Assembly (NCBI GenBank): GCA_020466095.1
Contig: CM035807.1
Location: forward strand, 105,958,727-106,022,726
DNA: 64,000 nt
Reading direction: 5' to 3'
DNA from: Chlorops oryzae
Taxonomy: Eukaryota; Arthropoda; Insecta; Diptera; Chloropidae
The notes beneath the pieces are model-generated. The model worked only from the letters and a program-made list of their open reading frames with translations. It searched no databases and was not told where the DNA came from. Below, piece after piece: positions 1 to 11,109 of the stretch. Each line of letters begins with the position of its first letter. Within the stretch, counting starts at the first letter, position 1. The translations under genes were made by a program, and so were the position numbers.

Positions 1-1339
1 TCTCTCTCGCTCCCCTCTTTCTCTTCACTTGTGACCAATATTTTAACTGGTAAAGCATTCAGTTGGCCCAGTTGCTTGGGAATTTAATTCGCTGCTTAAT
101 AGAGCGTCGACAAGGAGTAGTGTTTGACTAACACTTGCTCGCTTGCCAAGGCAAAGGACACGGACACGACACGACGCGACGCGACGCGATGCGCATCGTT
201 ATGTTAACAATGAACGCGTATAAATGATGACTTGCAATGGAAGGCGCAGCAGTGCCAGCATGCTAAGCAGCAGACCATGAAGACATACCCGGCTGCAGGT
301 ATTAAAATAGTTAAATTACCTACACACACAGTCACACTATAAGAAAAGAACACAAGTTAACAAAATGTGTGTTAATCTATCAAAAGAAATGATCTATTTT
401 CCCATTCGTCGTGCTTCTTAAAGTGCGACATAACATAGAAATAAAGTCTCCCGATTTTCTACTAATTACTCCGACAATGTTTTTATTTTGCTCACTGCTA
501 AAACAAACCGGAACATCCTCCGTTGCTTTCTTTGATTTTCCTCAAAATGAAATGGGTGTGTTTCACTTAAGAGCGCCGTTACACTGACTTCAGTAGAAAG
601 TGTCCTACACGCACACGTATCCACATACCCCGCAGTAATTACTACTGCTCTCCAACTACTCTCCGACTAGCCAAAAAAAAAAAAAAATACACTGACTACT
701 TGACGAGTAGACCTGGGAGGGCCAATTGTCCGATTTGTACCAGTTTGTCTAATTTTTTAACTACACTTCCCCCAGACCACTTCTTGCTGCTCAAAGTCTA
801 GACAATTCTCATAAATAAAATTCTCTACATTTTGACTAGTCATATTCCGATTAGCCTCAGAGTGCTCCATTTGAGTTAATTGCCCTCATCACTACTGGGA
901 GGTACATTCAACATATATGTATGTATGTGTGTATGTTTGTGTGTGAATTTGTTTGGGAAGAATGTTTAACCATTTGATATAAGTGTTGGCTAAACCATAA
1001 GGTGTATCCTCTGCATATATATGCGAAAAAGTCAGTGTCCTTTTTCTCGTTTCCCTGAGGGCCGCCACATCACGTTTTCTTCATAAATTTCTTTTATTTT
1101 TGATGCACGACATTTTATTCCTTTGTTGTTGTTGTTGTTGTTGTTGGTGTTGCTGCTGTTATTTATGCCTTTTTGTCTTAAAAATATCTTCATTTTGCAG
1201 CCTCCGGCAACGTAAGCTATCAGAACAAATATGAATGACAGTCGCTCCTTTGAGTTTGACAGCAAGAATGTGCCTGCAACTGTTTTATATCTGTGGTTTA
1301 TGCCGCATTTACGGATGCACAGAAACGATTCGATGTGTT
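1..1339. other. intergenic sequence, no gene supported
   Basis: No coding region can be supported here. Visible structure is limited to a short GACGC-type pentamer run near 168-190, a poly-A tract near 673-687, a TATG/GT-rich patch near 917-945 and a GTT trinucleotide run near 1124-1146. The 77-codon minus-strand frame over 1032-1265 translates the GTT run as poly-Asn and has no family resemblance. Confidence 0.6.
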
Positions 1340-1342
1340 CCC

Positions 1343-1836
1343 AGCAAACATTCTGAGTCGTAAAAGAATCAGATATGACTCCTTATTTGTAGTCGGAGCC
1401 CTCATAACGAGCTCCTTTAGGAGTCCAAAATGGAAGTGCTTCGCTTCTTGCGCAGGTCGTCCTATATGAGTATGAAATTATATACTGAATGAGCCCAGCT
1501 TCGAGTCATTTTAATGACTTCCTTTGGCACTCAAATCTGACTCTTATTTCCTTTTACATATGAGCCATATATGACTCCTTCCGCACTCATATTTTTGAGC
1601 TTAAAAAGACTCAAAAACTTTGAGTGATATTTATAATCGAATGCTTTAAAGAACAATTTTTTGAAAGATACACACATTTATCGGGTTTTACGTCTTTATA
1701 AGTAATAACAAATTTTTTTTTCAATGCCCTTGTGTGGGATTTCAACCTTGAAACTCTATTTTTCTTATTTTCTATATATCTCACACTCATTTTGAAATCA
1801 TATTTCCGATCACTCCGAATATGTTTGCTGGGTTTA
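1343..1836. mobile_element. GAGTC-rich TIR element, copy A
   Basis: The segment starts with CCCAGCAAACAT near 1345 and ends with its exact reverse complement ATGTTTGCTGGG near 1824-1835, a perfect 12-bp terminal inverted repeat. The interior is made of alternating GAGTC and GACTC words around ATAT cores. It contains a decayed form of the block that is tRNA-like in the other copies (GTGTGGGATTTCAACCTTG near 1732-1752). Related copies lie at 32.0, 33.9 and 47.5 kb. I see no clear target-site duplication and no coding capacity. It is a non-autonomous repeat whose transposon class I cannot name. Confidence 0.7.
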
Positions 1837-3036
1837 AATGCAACGCCGAAAATTCAGGTATTATTCAAATACAAATAATTAAAAACTTAAAAACCATTTT
1901 TTTTTTTTTTTTTAGTGATAATTCAGTTTTCCTGAGCATTAAATATTTCCACATTTTTGAATAAAAATATCTCACAACGATGAAAAGTTTTATCCATAGA
2001 AAATGAAAATAAATTTGGACCATACAGACAATCAAACATATTTCAATATGACTCATTAGTTATTACTTTCTTATTGACATATAAAATAGCATAGAATAAA
2101 GGTAATTTTGCTGATAAATTGTTTTTGTTTCTGATTCACTGACGACCAGTTAATGACGAGTTCATCAAGCAGTCCTAGAGCAGTATGGGATAAACCACAA
2201 TAGTTTTCATTCAGTAATTGAATTTCAATTTGAGTTTTACGTGCTATGAAGGCTGTAGACATTTAATTTGAATCAGGCGGCAGCACTGAAATATTTTGTG
2301 AGTCAACTATCGCAAGCAGCCTCATTGGCAGCAGTAGAGCGGCCTTGAAATGGTGCTTCATGTTTCAACCGATCAATAGATTTCTTAAAATGTTATTTTG
2401 GTAGAAACGCTAGCTTTTAATAAGCAGAAGAACATACCTATTTAATTTCAAAGCAATCGGTTCAATAGTTTTGTTTGTAGGTACGTTCCCCGTTTCACAA
2501 AATAATGTTTCGAAAAAGAAAAAAAAAAACGCATTTAAAATTTCAAAAGCAGAACTAGTCGCTTGGCGTCAGCAATTAAAACCTGTAACTTTTTAATACA
2601 AAAAAAAATTTCTCTGTCTGATTTTTTCACACCACGTTCTCAATAGCTTTCACTATCGTCTTTTACTATCGAATTATGAATTTAAATAATCGATTTTTAA
2701 CAGTGGTACCAGCAGAATAACCCTTACAGTTTTCTTTTTGGGCAGTTTAATACACAGATACTGGCTACATCAGCAAATAATTTTTAGTGAAATGAAATAG
2801 TGAATGATACACACATGTTTGTACATATGTACATCAGAACCACTGAACTACTCGTCATGAAGTATCGTCTGCAGTCCGCTTAATAAATAGTATAAAAAAG
2901 CTTTTCAACTTTATTGAAAGTTTCATGGAAAGTGCTTCACAGAAAAAGTCCGCGCTTCTTTTTCAAATGAATTTAAAATCGTGTTAAAATCAATTCGAAT
3001 CATTTAAGTATAATAAATATTAATAAAACTCAATTA
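1837..3036. other. intergenic sequence, no gene supported
   Basis: AT-rich sequence with homopolymer runs (T near 1898-1914, A near 2521-2529). Two 63-codon minus-strand frames (1865-2056 and 2071-2262) have no recognisable motif and no splice context. Nothing else is supported. Confidence 0.5.
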
Positions 3037-3900
3037 AGGGTGTTATAGTCACGCGAGCCTTACCATACAATACCCGACACAAACATGTTTGTTTGAACAT
3101 TTCTTTAAACAGGTCTTTACTCTATTAAAATAGAGATTTTCAAGGCCATTTAGGGCCTCATATTCCGATTTTTGTTCGAATATTTTACGAAAACCACCCG
3201 ATTGCCACGCCCACTTTTCAAATATTGTAAAATTTAATCGTAGCCTAATATATATAAGCTCATATGATAAATTTTTTTAACAGTGTTTCGAGCTTTGTGA
3301 CAGACCCTAGTACCGGAGGTGCCCCTAATAATGGACCGATGAAGAAAATTTTTGAAGGGGGTTTTTATGACTATAGAGGAAGCTTATATGCTAATCTTCG
3401 TTCAAGTCCCATTTGAATTTCGAGTGTAGAAGGTAATTTTCGAAAAACGCCCTTCGGCCACGCCTACTTTTACAATATTTGGAGCTTACTCTAAATGCCC
3501 TTAAATATGCTTGTACATATGTATATCAAATTTCATCAAAATATTTCCAAAAATTCAGGTTTTAGAGAAATTTTTTCGATTTTTATTACAGACCCTAGTA
3601 CTGGAGGTAGTCTCCAAAATTGGTCCGATCGGGTCCATTCTCGAACCTGTTCTTACTCATGTCGCCGTGAGCACGCATACCAAATTTTGTCAAGCTAGCT
3701 CAACTCCTTCGATAAGATAACTGTATACACAGACAGACGGACGGACGACAGACGGACATGTCTAAATCGAATCTCCTGGTGACGCTGATCATTTCCATAT
3801 ACATTTTATATGATCGATCTCGACTGGTTCTGGGTGTTACACACAACAACACAAACGCAATATACCCACGACAGAGAGTGTGTCGGGTATAACAAGTAAG
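3037..3900 (+). mobile_element. dispersed repeat with ATACCCGACAC inverted ends
   Basis: ATACCCGACAC at 3070-3080 is matched by its inverse GTGTCGGGTAT at 3880-3890. The interior carries GACAGACCCTAGTACCGGAGG-type blocks near 3299 and again near 3590. It also has an ACAGACAGACGGACGG run near 3731, followed by a CATGTC...GATCAGCGTCACC-like block in complement. A second copy lies inverted at about 44.43-44.98 kb, and the shared sequence runs outward past the inverted ends to about 3037. The GACAGACGGACATG/GATC signature is widespread in dipteran repeats. No protein is encoded, and the short frames at 3495-3909 are by-products. Confidence 0.7.
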
Positions 3901-4560
3901 CAAGATCAATCGTGTAGTTTGCGTCGTTTTGAAATAGGTTCGTGTTTGTGGTTTCCCCCCGAAAAAGAAAAGTGCTATTGAATCCCCTTTCTCTGAAACT
4001 TACGTCATTGATTGAAATTATTACGTTCCATCGGCTACGTTGAGCTTGCTGTATATGTAAATTATTTCGAATATTGTTGGTGTAATGAAATCTTACTCAG
4101 AATTGTTGCAAGACTCTATGTTTGCTTAATTGTGTATCGTTGGATTTAGTTAATGTGTTAATGAACCCATTAATGAGTGATTCCATTGGCATTCAAGCAA
4201 GTTTTAAGCCAGATAAGTTGTCACCAAATGATCGTGTGCCGAAATGCAAATAATATGAAAACAATCACAATAAATTATGTCAACAAATTTGTTTCAAAAG
4301 AAAAAAGTTTTCGAGTCTGTTGCGTTCAAAAATCTCATCTTACACAGAGTAATACCAATACACAAAAAAATAAAGCGATTGAAATAATAGTCAAAATTCC
4401 GAACTACTTCACTGGGTACTGTCCCGCTTTATGATTCTCTCTAAGATGACTGACGTGGTATGAAGAAAAGATATTTTCAGTCATTTATTAAAATTGTGTA
4501 ATTGCATCGAATACGGGTAAATATGAGTTGGACGAATGAGAGTCGATCTGTTGTTGACAG
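3901..4560. other. upstream region of protease copy 1
   Basis: No gene is visible. The 85-codon plus frame at 4177-4434 matches nothing I know. This stretch probably holds the regulatory DNA of the first protease, but I could not assign a convincing NF-kB or GATA site cluster by eye. Confidence 0.45.
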
Positions 4561-4571
4561 ATGATCTGCTG

Positions 4572-4579
4572 TATAAAAA
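4572..4579 (+). promoter_or_regulatory. TATA box of protease copy 1
   Basis: The sequence TATAAAAA lies about 110 bp before the ATG at 4682. Transcription would start about 30 bp further on, near 4600-4605, giving an 80-nt leader. The equivalent position in copy 3 also carries TATAAAA. Confidence 0.65.
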
Positions 4580-4681
4580 GATCTTTAAAAAGCCACTGGC
4601 CCACACTTAATTAATAAGAAGACAATAGAGCCGTTCAAAGCAATCTCTCAAGAAAAGTGTGACAACCCAGAGAATTGGAAA

Positions 4682-6087
4682 ATGTCTTGTTTTCAGATTT
4701 TTTCTATCACAATTTTTATCATAAATTCTTTTTTATCTTCTACGATAGCAAGTGAGCCTTTTAACAATTATTTATTTTCCTTCATAGTTTTATTCAAAAA
4801 AAAAAAAAAAAAAAAACCAAAATATTTTTCAAGGATATGGTGAAAATTGTGTTTTATCAGAGGGTGGTGAAGGCAAGTGTGTTCCCATAAAATCATGTGC
4901 CGGTGCTTTTGAGCTGTTAAAAGATATATACACGCATGGAGAGGAGGAATCAGAAAATGAAATTTCATCCTTGCGGCAAGCGAAATGCGAATCGGATGAT
5001 GAAACAGTGAGCTAAAGCAAAAAAGAAGGACCCCATCGAAAAGACTGAAATTCAAAAATTTTTGTTTCTCTTAAAGCCTTTGATATGCTGCGCCAAGAGT
5101 AATATTCAATTGAATCCCGATGTTTATAATCATTTAAAAAATCTCAACTGTGGCGTGAGCAGTAGCACCAGAATTTCGAAAGGCCAAGAGGCTGGCCTAT
5201 ACGATTTTCGTTGGATGGCATTGCTGAAGTACAATGGAAGGAAGCGGTTCGCTTGTGGTGGAACACTTATCGATAATCAGCATGTTCTAACCGCTGCACA
5301 TTGTCTGCATAACTTTGAAAATTTGCCGTAAGTGCTAGAAAGAGATTTTTTCCAAAAGGATTTCTCTCTTATTACTTGTATGTGCTCATAGGATCGCAGT
5401 TCGCTTGGGTGAATATGATATCTTAAATGATCCTGATTGCTTAAAGCACGGAAAACGCATGAAATGTCTGGATCCCGTGCAAGATATTGGCATTGAAAAG
5501 CACATTATTCACGAGGATTACATATACAAAGGAATTTATGATGATTTAGCCATATTGCGTCTTGAAAGGCCTGTCAACTTTACGAGTAAGTGAAAAAAAT
5601 GCAAGGAAATTTATGGTATAGAAGGAATATTCACCTGAGAGTTTTAATTTTTTTTTTTGTAACAGAAAGCATTCGTCCGCTTTGTCTACCAATTACTAAG
5701 GAGCTTCGGAATGATTTCCCGAAAGAATTCTTTACTGCAGGCTGGGGAGAAACCGAATACGGTAACCGATCGAATGTGCTGCTCTGGACTGCTCTGCCGA
5801 ATCGCACACCGGATGTTTGCGAGAACTCTCTTGGACTTGCATTATCGGAGGAGCATATATGCGCCGGTGGATCAAGATTCCGTGATACATGCAAAGGCGA
5901 TTCGGGAGGTCCCCTCTTTTTCGAAAATATATACGTTGATGGCGTTGCACGAGCAATTCAATATGGGATTGTTAGCTTTGGAGCAAAGAACTGTGGTGAA
6001 ATGAGTTATCCAGCAGTTTATATGAAAGTTTCCCACTACATGCAATGGATAACGGATCATATTAGAGTCTATACGGACTTCATCTAA
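4682..6087 (+). CDS. CLIP-domain serine protease (Grass-like), copy 1
   Basis: Five exons (4682-4751, 4834-5006, 5077-5327, 5392-5585, 5666-6087) encode 369 residues. They comprise a hydrophobic signal peptide (about 1-22), a six-cysteine CLIP domain (Cys29 to Cys85-Cys86), a linker, and an S1 protease beginning after Arg113 (R|ISKG). The triad is His156 (TAAHC), Asp216 (DDLAIL) and Ser309 (GDSGGP). Asp303 in the S1 pocket predicts trypsin-like cleavage. The DxC...KxKC loop at 180-190 and the WMALL, IEKHIIHE and CLPIT blocks resemble Drosophila Grass, a CLIP-B protease acting upstream of Toll. The role is inferred from family: a secreted zymogen in a haemolymph cascade. Introns are GT-AG and 64-82 nt. 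The first acceptor is an unusual AAG behind a poly-A tract. The exon map is a reading by eye guided by three paralogues, and it keeps frame throughout. Confidence 0.93.
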
Positions 6088-6275
6088 CGTCAGGACCTAC
6101 TCACCAGCAAGTTTATGTCTACTGTTGCGGCACTTAACAAATATTTGTTCATATTATTTATTTATTTAATTATATAATTTTATTCATATTTATAATAACT
6201 AAACATCTAACTAAAGATTTAAGCAAAAATGTGATAAAAAAAAACCGAGTACCTAAGTATAGATTATGTAAGCAG

Positions 6276-6281
6276 AATAAA
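6276..6281 (+). terminator. polyadenylation signal of protease copy 1
   Basis: A canonical AATAAA lies 189 nt after the stop codon. The 3' UTR is AT-rich and contains no other convincing feature. A hAT-type MITE begins only about 54 bp downstream. Confidence 0.65.
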
Positions 6282-6334
6282 TGCTAAAAGTTTCTCTCAG
6301 AAATTCAACTTCCTCGTTTTCTTTTGGAATTTAT

Positions 6335-6810
6335 CAGGGACGTGAACCGGGTGGAAAATTTGACCGGTTCGGTTCGGCGGTTTGAACCGTATTTTGACTT
6401 TTGGATTGGGTCATCAAACCGATTTTTCTAGTTCTTTGAACCAGGGTTTCGTTTCGGTTCATCGGTTCGAGAATTTCTTAAACTGAAAAAATTTGTAAAC
6501 ATGTGTTCCCACTTCTAACGCAATTTTTTACCATTTAGGGTTAAAATTTGCCCATTAAAAAGTTAGTGATGATTACCTTACTCATATTAGAGATGCTATC
6601 GATACTAATTTCATCAGAATATCGACTTCGATTTTTTTAAATTTTGGCCTATGGGGTTGGAGGCAAAAATAAAACCCCGAGCCTTTACAAAAAGGGGTTC
6701 GGTTTGCGGTTCGGTTTAAACATTTGTGAAAAACTTTCGGTTCGGTTAATGGTTTGGTTCATCAGCAGATAAAAGCGGGTTTTCTGGTTCAAAACCGGTT
6801 CACGTCCCTG
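6335..6810. mobile_element. hAT-type MITE with 8-bp target duplication
   Basis: A 476-bp element opens with CAGGGACGTGAACCGG and closes with CCGGTTCACGTCCCTG, a perfect 16-bp inverted repeat. It is flanked by exact 8-bp duplications GAATTTAT at 6327-6334 and 6811-6818. CAGGG-type termini plus 8-bp duplications are diagnostic of the hAT superfamily. The interior is rich in GGTTCGGTT words and carries no transposase, so the element is non-autonomous. The intact duplication implies a fairly recent insertion just behind protease copy 1. Confidence 0.92.
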
Positions 6811-7374
6811 GAATTTATTTTGTGGAGATTTTTGTTACTTCTCATCTTAGTCAGTTTTTTTTTTTCGCATAGCTCAGATACCTTCAAAAATCTTGTGGCA
6901 GCTACCTTAAGCTAGTATAAGGTTCACTCGCGTGATTACTCCTTTTAGCAGACTTTCCATTTATAATAAAAATTGAAAAAAATATTATTTCTTTCCTTGC
7001 CCAAACATCAAAGTGCTGAAGTCAGTGGGTCATGGGTCCAAAGATTTTATGCAGCTCACATTTGTACAGAGCACCGGCAGATCCGAGACAGTCGCACCGA
7101 ACCTGGTGAGTTGACGCTAGATATGAGGATTACTTCTAGATTCGTAATTAACCTTCCACCTAATCATTATGGAAGGACTTGCAAGGAAGGAGTACCTACG
7201 CTATCACCACAGTTTCTCCGAGGGTCATCATTAGAGCTCGGATATTGAATATTTTGAATTTTTGAATTATGAATTTTTGAATTTTTTTGCATTTAACTGT
7301 GCTTTTTGAATACTTTATTCACTGAATGTTAATTAGACAATTCAAAATTTTACATAAAAGGCAAATCGAACTAA

Positions 7375-7907
7375 AGCCCAAAATCCAACATTGCGAGAGC
7401 GCGAGACGAGACGCACACAAATTTCAATACATTCAATCATATGGTTCAAGCTCCAATGTATTGCACTGCGAGACCTCGTAGCGGGAAAAGTTTGAAAAAT
7501 TGAATATTTCTCGTGGCGCGGCAATTTTGACAGGTTAATGATGTAGCTATTTTTTGAGTACTCGCTATTGGGTACTCGTTTAAACTAATAAAACAAAAAC
7601 TGTTCACTGTTCCGTGAAAAAGAGCTTTTAAAATATTTCGCGAGTTTTGCTTCATATTGAAAATGTTTTGAAAATTTTTGAAAATTATGAATTAAAATTT
7701 CAACTCAAGTGATAGCGTATAATTTTTATGAGTACTCGGTACTCATTAGATTGGTATTTGGTTCAAATATTGCATTACTAGAAGCCAAATTATGCTATTA
7801 TCTGCGTGACGTAAAACTCTGATTGGAGATTGAAATGCGTCACGCAAAATATTTTCGTGACGTCGAACACTCTCGCATCGGGCTCTCGCAATGTTGGATT
7901 TGGGGCT
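7375..7907. mobile_element. Harbinger-like MITE with TAA duplication
   Basis: The left end AGCCCAAAATCCAACATTGC and the right end, read inward, AGCCCCAAATCCAACATTGC differ at one base, and the match continues through GAGAGC. TAA flanks both sides (7372-7374 and 7908-7910). A 3-bp TWA duplication suggests the PIF/Harbinger superfamily. The interior has no transposase. Both flanks are rich in GAATTTTTGAATTTT microsatellite, which suggests insertion into a simple repeat. Confidence 0.7.
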
Positions 7908-7910
7908 TAA

Positions 7911-9000
7911 TTTGGAATTTTTGACTGTGAATTTTTTGAATTTTTTTAAATATTTTTTGAATATTCTTTTGAATTTTTTTTTTCATTTTTTTACTTATTC
8001 AAATTCCGAGGCATAGTCATCATACATTCTGAACCCCTACACTAAGTAAAGATAGCAACAAGACTGTAACCTGATATGTAAAAAAACACCAAATATTTTA
8101 TGAGAAAATATTTAAAACTACCAATAAAGGCCAGAAAATATCCCTCTAGATATTGTTCACCATTTTGTTCTAAATCTAAATCGACTCTGATGGCATCTTA
8201 ATGTCTTTTGCTTTCTTCCTGGTAAATCCAAAAATGCTTCTATTTTTCAATGATAGCATAGTTGGACCCTAAAAAAATATCCTCACCAGTGGCCCAATTG
8301 ATGGAAATAGCCGCTTATCCATATTGATGTGGAATATTGAATTTTTATATTATATTATAATGTTTTTAAATTCACTTTCGAGGACCTTGGATTTGGATTA
8401 ATTTTTATACTTTGTTACTTTTCTAGCCTTACCATATTGTATCTCATTTTTTCCTCCTGTAATATTAGCTGCAATCCGGATTTTTTTTCTCTGCTGAAAG
8501 GGCATTCTTAGTCCTCGTACAGAAAATCAAAAAAATATTAGGTACTTATTTTGTAATACGTAATTGTTTATGCATATTGAACTTATGTCACGGTTCTGAT
8601 GGATTCGGAAGTGAGTAAGCCTCGATTAAGCTACAGTCATAGTTTGCGTGTTAAAAAAGAACCTTACTCAATATTGCAAAAATGATAACAACAACTACAG
8701 TGGCTCAATAGTGTTTTTAATAAAAAACTAATCTCGAAATTCGAACAATACCCGCGTGTGAAATAAAATCATTTGAAAGAATAAATTTTCGCTTCACTGT
8801 GGTACAATTCACAGCAATGCTGTGATAAAGAAAGCTGGTCCTACAACGTCGTTGATATGATTGGGTAGCTGCAGTAATTTCAATTCAGTCAAGTGGTTTT
8901 CCAAAATATTCAAAAGCTCTGACTAAGTCACTAGCGCTTCGATTAAGATAAAAAAATAAAAATAAAAAAAATTTATCATCTTTCGAAAATCAAAACAACT
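7911..9000. other. spacer between protease copies 1 and 2
   Basis: After a GAATTTTTT-rich stretch near 7920-7990 nothing beyond AT-rich sequence is visible. No gene is supported. Confidence 0.45.
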
Positions 9001-9018
9001 ATCGCTGCTACGCTTCCG

Positions 9019-9025
9019 TATAAAA
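9019..9025 (+). promoter_or_regulatory. probable TATA box of protease copy 2
   Basis: TATAAAA at 9019-9025 lies about 236 bp before the ATG at 9255. Between them sits a GAAC tetranucleotide run (about 9099-9131). A weaker alternative, CATAAAAG near 9160, would give a much shorter leader. Confidence 0.5.
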
Positions 9026-9254
9026 CGGCCAGTCCAAGCAGCCGGCTTACCATAAGTTAATAAACAACAGAACCGTTTGCAACAGCTCAACTGAACTCGT
9101 TTGAACGAACGAAGGAACGAACGAACGAACGCCGCTTGAGCTTGAGTTGTTGTGAATTCGCATAAAAGAAGCTCGCATTTATTTGCATTGGGGTTCCCAT
9201 CGCATCGTGTTCATATTATCCATCGAATTGTTCAATAAATTCAAAAAAAAAAAA

Positions 9255-10956
9255 ATGTTTTGGCTCCAAATCGTTGTGCTTTGCCTTTCAGTGTCGTTCT
9301 CCTTAGCCGGTGAGTGTCTTTTCAGAAAAGTGAAAAAAAAACTCTTCGTAAAAAAAGACAATCAATTTAAAGAAAAAGAAATTAATTTTTTCACCTTCTT
9401 CAGGGTATGGAGAGAATTGTGAAACGCCTTTGGGAGAGCTAGGCACCTGTGTCCCAATTAGATCCTGTGCAGGTGCCTTTGAATTAGAATTGCATATACT
9501 AAGGAATGGAATTGAAAAGTCAAAGGATGAATTGTCGTTTTTTCGTGATTCGATATGTGACTCATCGGGTGAAAAGGTGAGTCGTTAGTTTGGATATGCG
9601 ATGAAAGCTCACTAACTCAGCGTTGAAAAATTTATTCAAATTACTATAGCCCTTAATATGCTGCCAAAATACCAACATTCAAATGAATCCTGTTGTCTAT
9701 AATCATTTGAGTAAATTGAATTGTGGCAGCAGCAGCAGCACTCGTGTCTCAAAGGGTGAAATAGCAGGACCAAAGGAATTCCGTTGGATGGCATTGCTCA
9801 AGTACGAAGGCAAAGAACCATTTGCATGTGGAGGCTCACTTATCGATGATCGACATGTTCTCACTGCCGCACACTGTCTACATAATTATGAGAACCTACC
9901 GTACGTGTCATTAAAAAATAAAAAATTCTAATAATCAGGAAAAAAAAAATACTAATTAAAAAAAAAATCTCAATAGAATCGCAGTTCGTTTGGGTGAATA
10001 CGATATCAATAATAAAACTGATTGCTGGCCTCATGGAAAGTCCATGCGGTGTATGGATCCCGTGCAAGATATTGGCATTGAAAGTTACACCATTCACGAG
10101 GATTACACATACAAAGGGATTTATGACGATGTAGCCATTCTGCGCCTTGAGAGGCCCGTAACCTTCACTAGTAAGTGTTGATCAAACATTCAAAAAAAAA
10201 AATCATTTTCCCATTTTGGCAATTTTTAATTTGATTTATTTTACAGAATTCATTCGTCCGATATGTCTTCCAATTACTAAGGAGCTTCGGTATGATTTCC
10301 CAAAAGAATACTTTTCTGCTGGCTGGGGTGAAACCGAACACGGTAACCGATCGAATGTGCTGCTCTGGACTGCTCTGCCGAATCGCACACCGGATTTTTG
10401 CGAAAACTCACTTGGACTTACACTATCGGAGGAGCATATATGCGCGGGTGGAAATCGATTCCATGACACTTGCAAAGGCGATTCGGGAGGTCCTCTCTTT
10501 TATTCCAAACTATATGTTGATGGCGTTGCACGAGCAATTCAATATGGCGTTGTTAGCTTTGGTGCACGCAATTGTGGTCAAATGAATTATCCAGCTGTTT
10601 ATATGAACATACCCTACTATATGCAATGGATCACCGATCATATGGATGTAGAACATTCTGACAGTCAAAATACAAATCACCGTGAACATCGCAGGCATCA
10701 TGCGAACAGTGTTCACGATCCTCATGCGAAGCCAGACAAAGAAGATAATGCGATCTCTAGTTATGAAGCTTTTCACGATCTTGAATCCACCATTCAGACC
10801 ACAACTTCTACAATCCCCGTAACCTCCACAATTCCCGCAACCTCTGCAACAACGGAGCCCAGTTTTCAAAGTTCTGGAACTAGCATAAAGGGCAACAGTT
10901 TTGCGATAAAAATTCTAATCGCCGTGTTAATGACCTTCTGTTTACGTCGTCCTTGA
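9255..10956 (+). CDS. CLIP-domain serine protease (Grass-like) with mucin-like anchored tail, copy 2
   Basis: Five exons (9255-9309, 9404-9576, 9650-9900, 9977-10170, 10247-10956) encode 460 residues. The signal peptide is about 1-18, followed by a six-Cys CLIP domain and activation at R108|VSKG. The triad is His151 (TAAHC), Asp211 (DDVAIL) and Ser304 (GDSGGP), with a trypsin-type Asp pocket. Exons 2-4 are the same length as in copy 1. The copy differs by about 100 extra residues after ITDHM. These form a His/Asp-rich stretch (near 360-400), then a Thr/Ser/Pro-rich mucin-like stretch (STIPVTSTIPATSATT), then the hydrophobic SFAIKILIAVLMTFCL and a final RRP. This layout fits a GPI-attachment signal or a short membrane anchor, so this copy may act at the cell surface while its neighbours are freely secreted. 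Function is inferred from family; the tail is seen directly. Confidence 0.92.
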
Positions 10957-11090
10957 TTGTATGCCAACACGTCTGCAGAAAGGAGGGAGCCTAGTATATA
11001 ATATAAATAATTTATAATTTATTGCCATATTTATTTCTATTCTAAGTTAGCTTTGTAGTTGATGCTGTGACTGTTATTTAGTCTTAAAAA

Positions 11091-11096
11091 ATTAAA
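11091..11096 (+). terminator. possible polyadenylation signal of protease copy 2
   Basis: ATTAAA, the common variant signal, lies about 135 nt after the stop codon and just before an A-rich run. No canonical AATAAA occurs nearby, so the 3' end is uncertain. Confidence 0.35.
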
Positions 11097-11109
11097 AAAA
11101 AAAAAAATG

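Noticed and set aside
3950..3990. Possible NF-kB-like sites (GTTTCCCCCCG, GAATCCCCTTTC) near an immune-type gene
   Set aside because: They do not fit the GGGRNNYYCC consensus well and lie more than 600 bp from the promoter; not enough to call.
4177..4434. 85-codon plus frame upstream of protease copy 1 as an extra exon or gene
   Set aside because: No similarity to the protease family and no consistent splice sites; the TATA box and signal-peptide exon lie downstream of it.
5631..6060. Antisense and alternate frames over protease exon 5, with similar ones over copies 2 and 3
   Set aside because: Shadows of the real coding frame, which alone carries the catalytic motifs.
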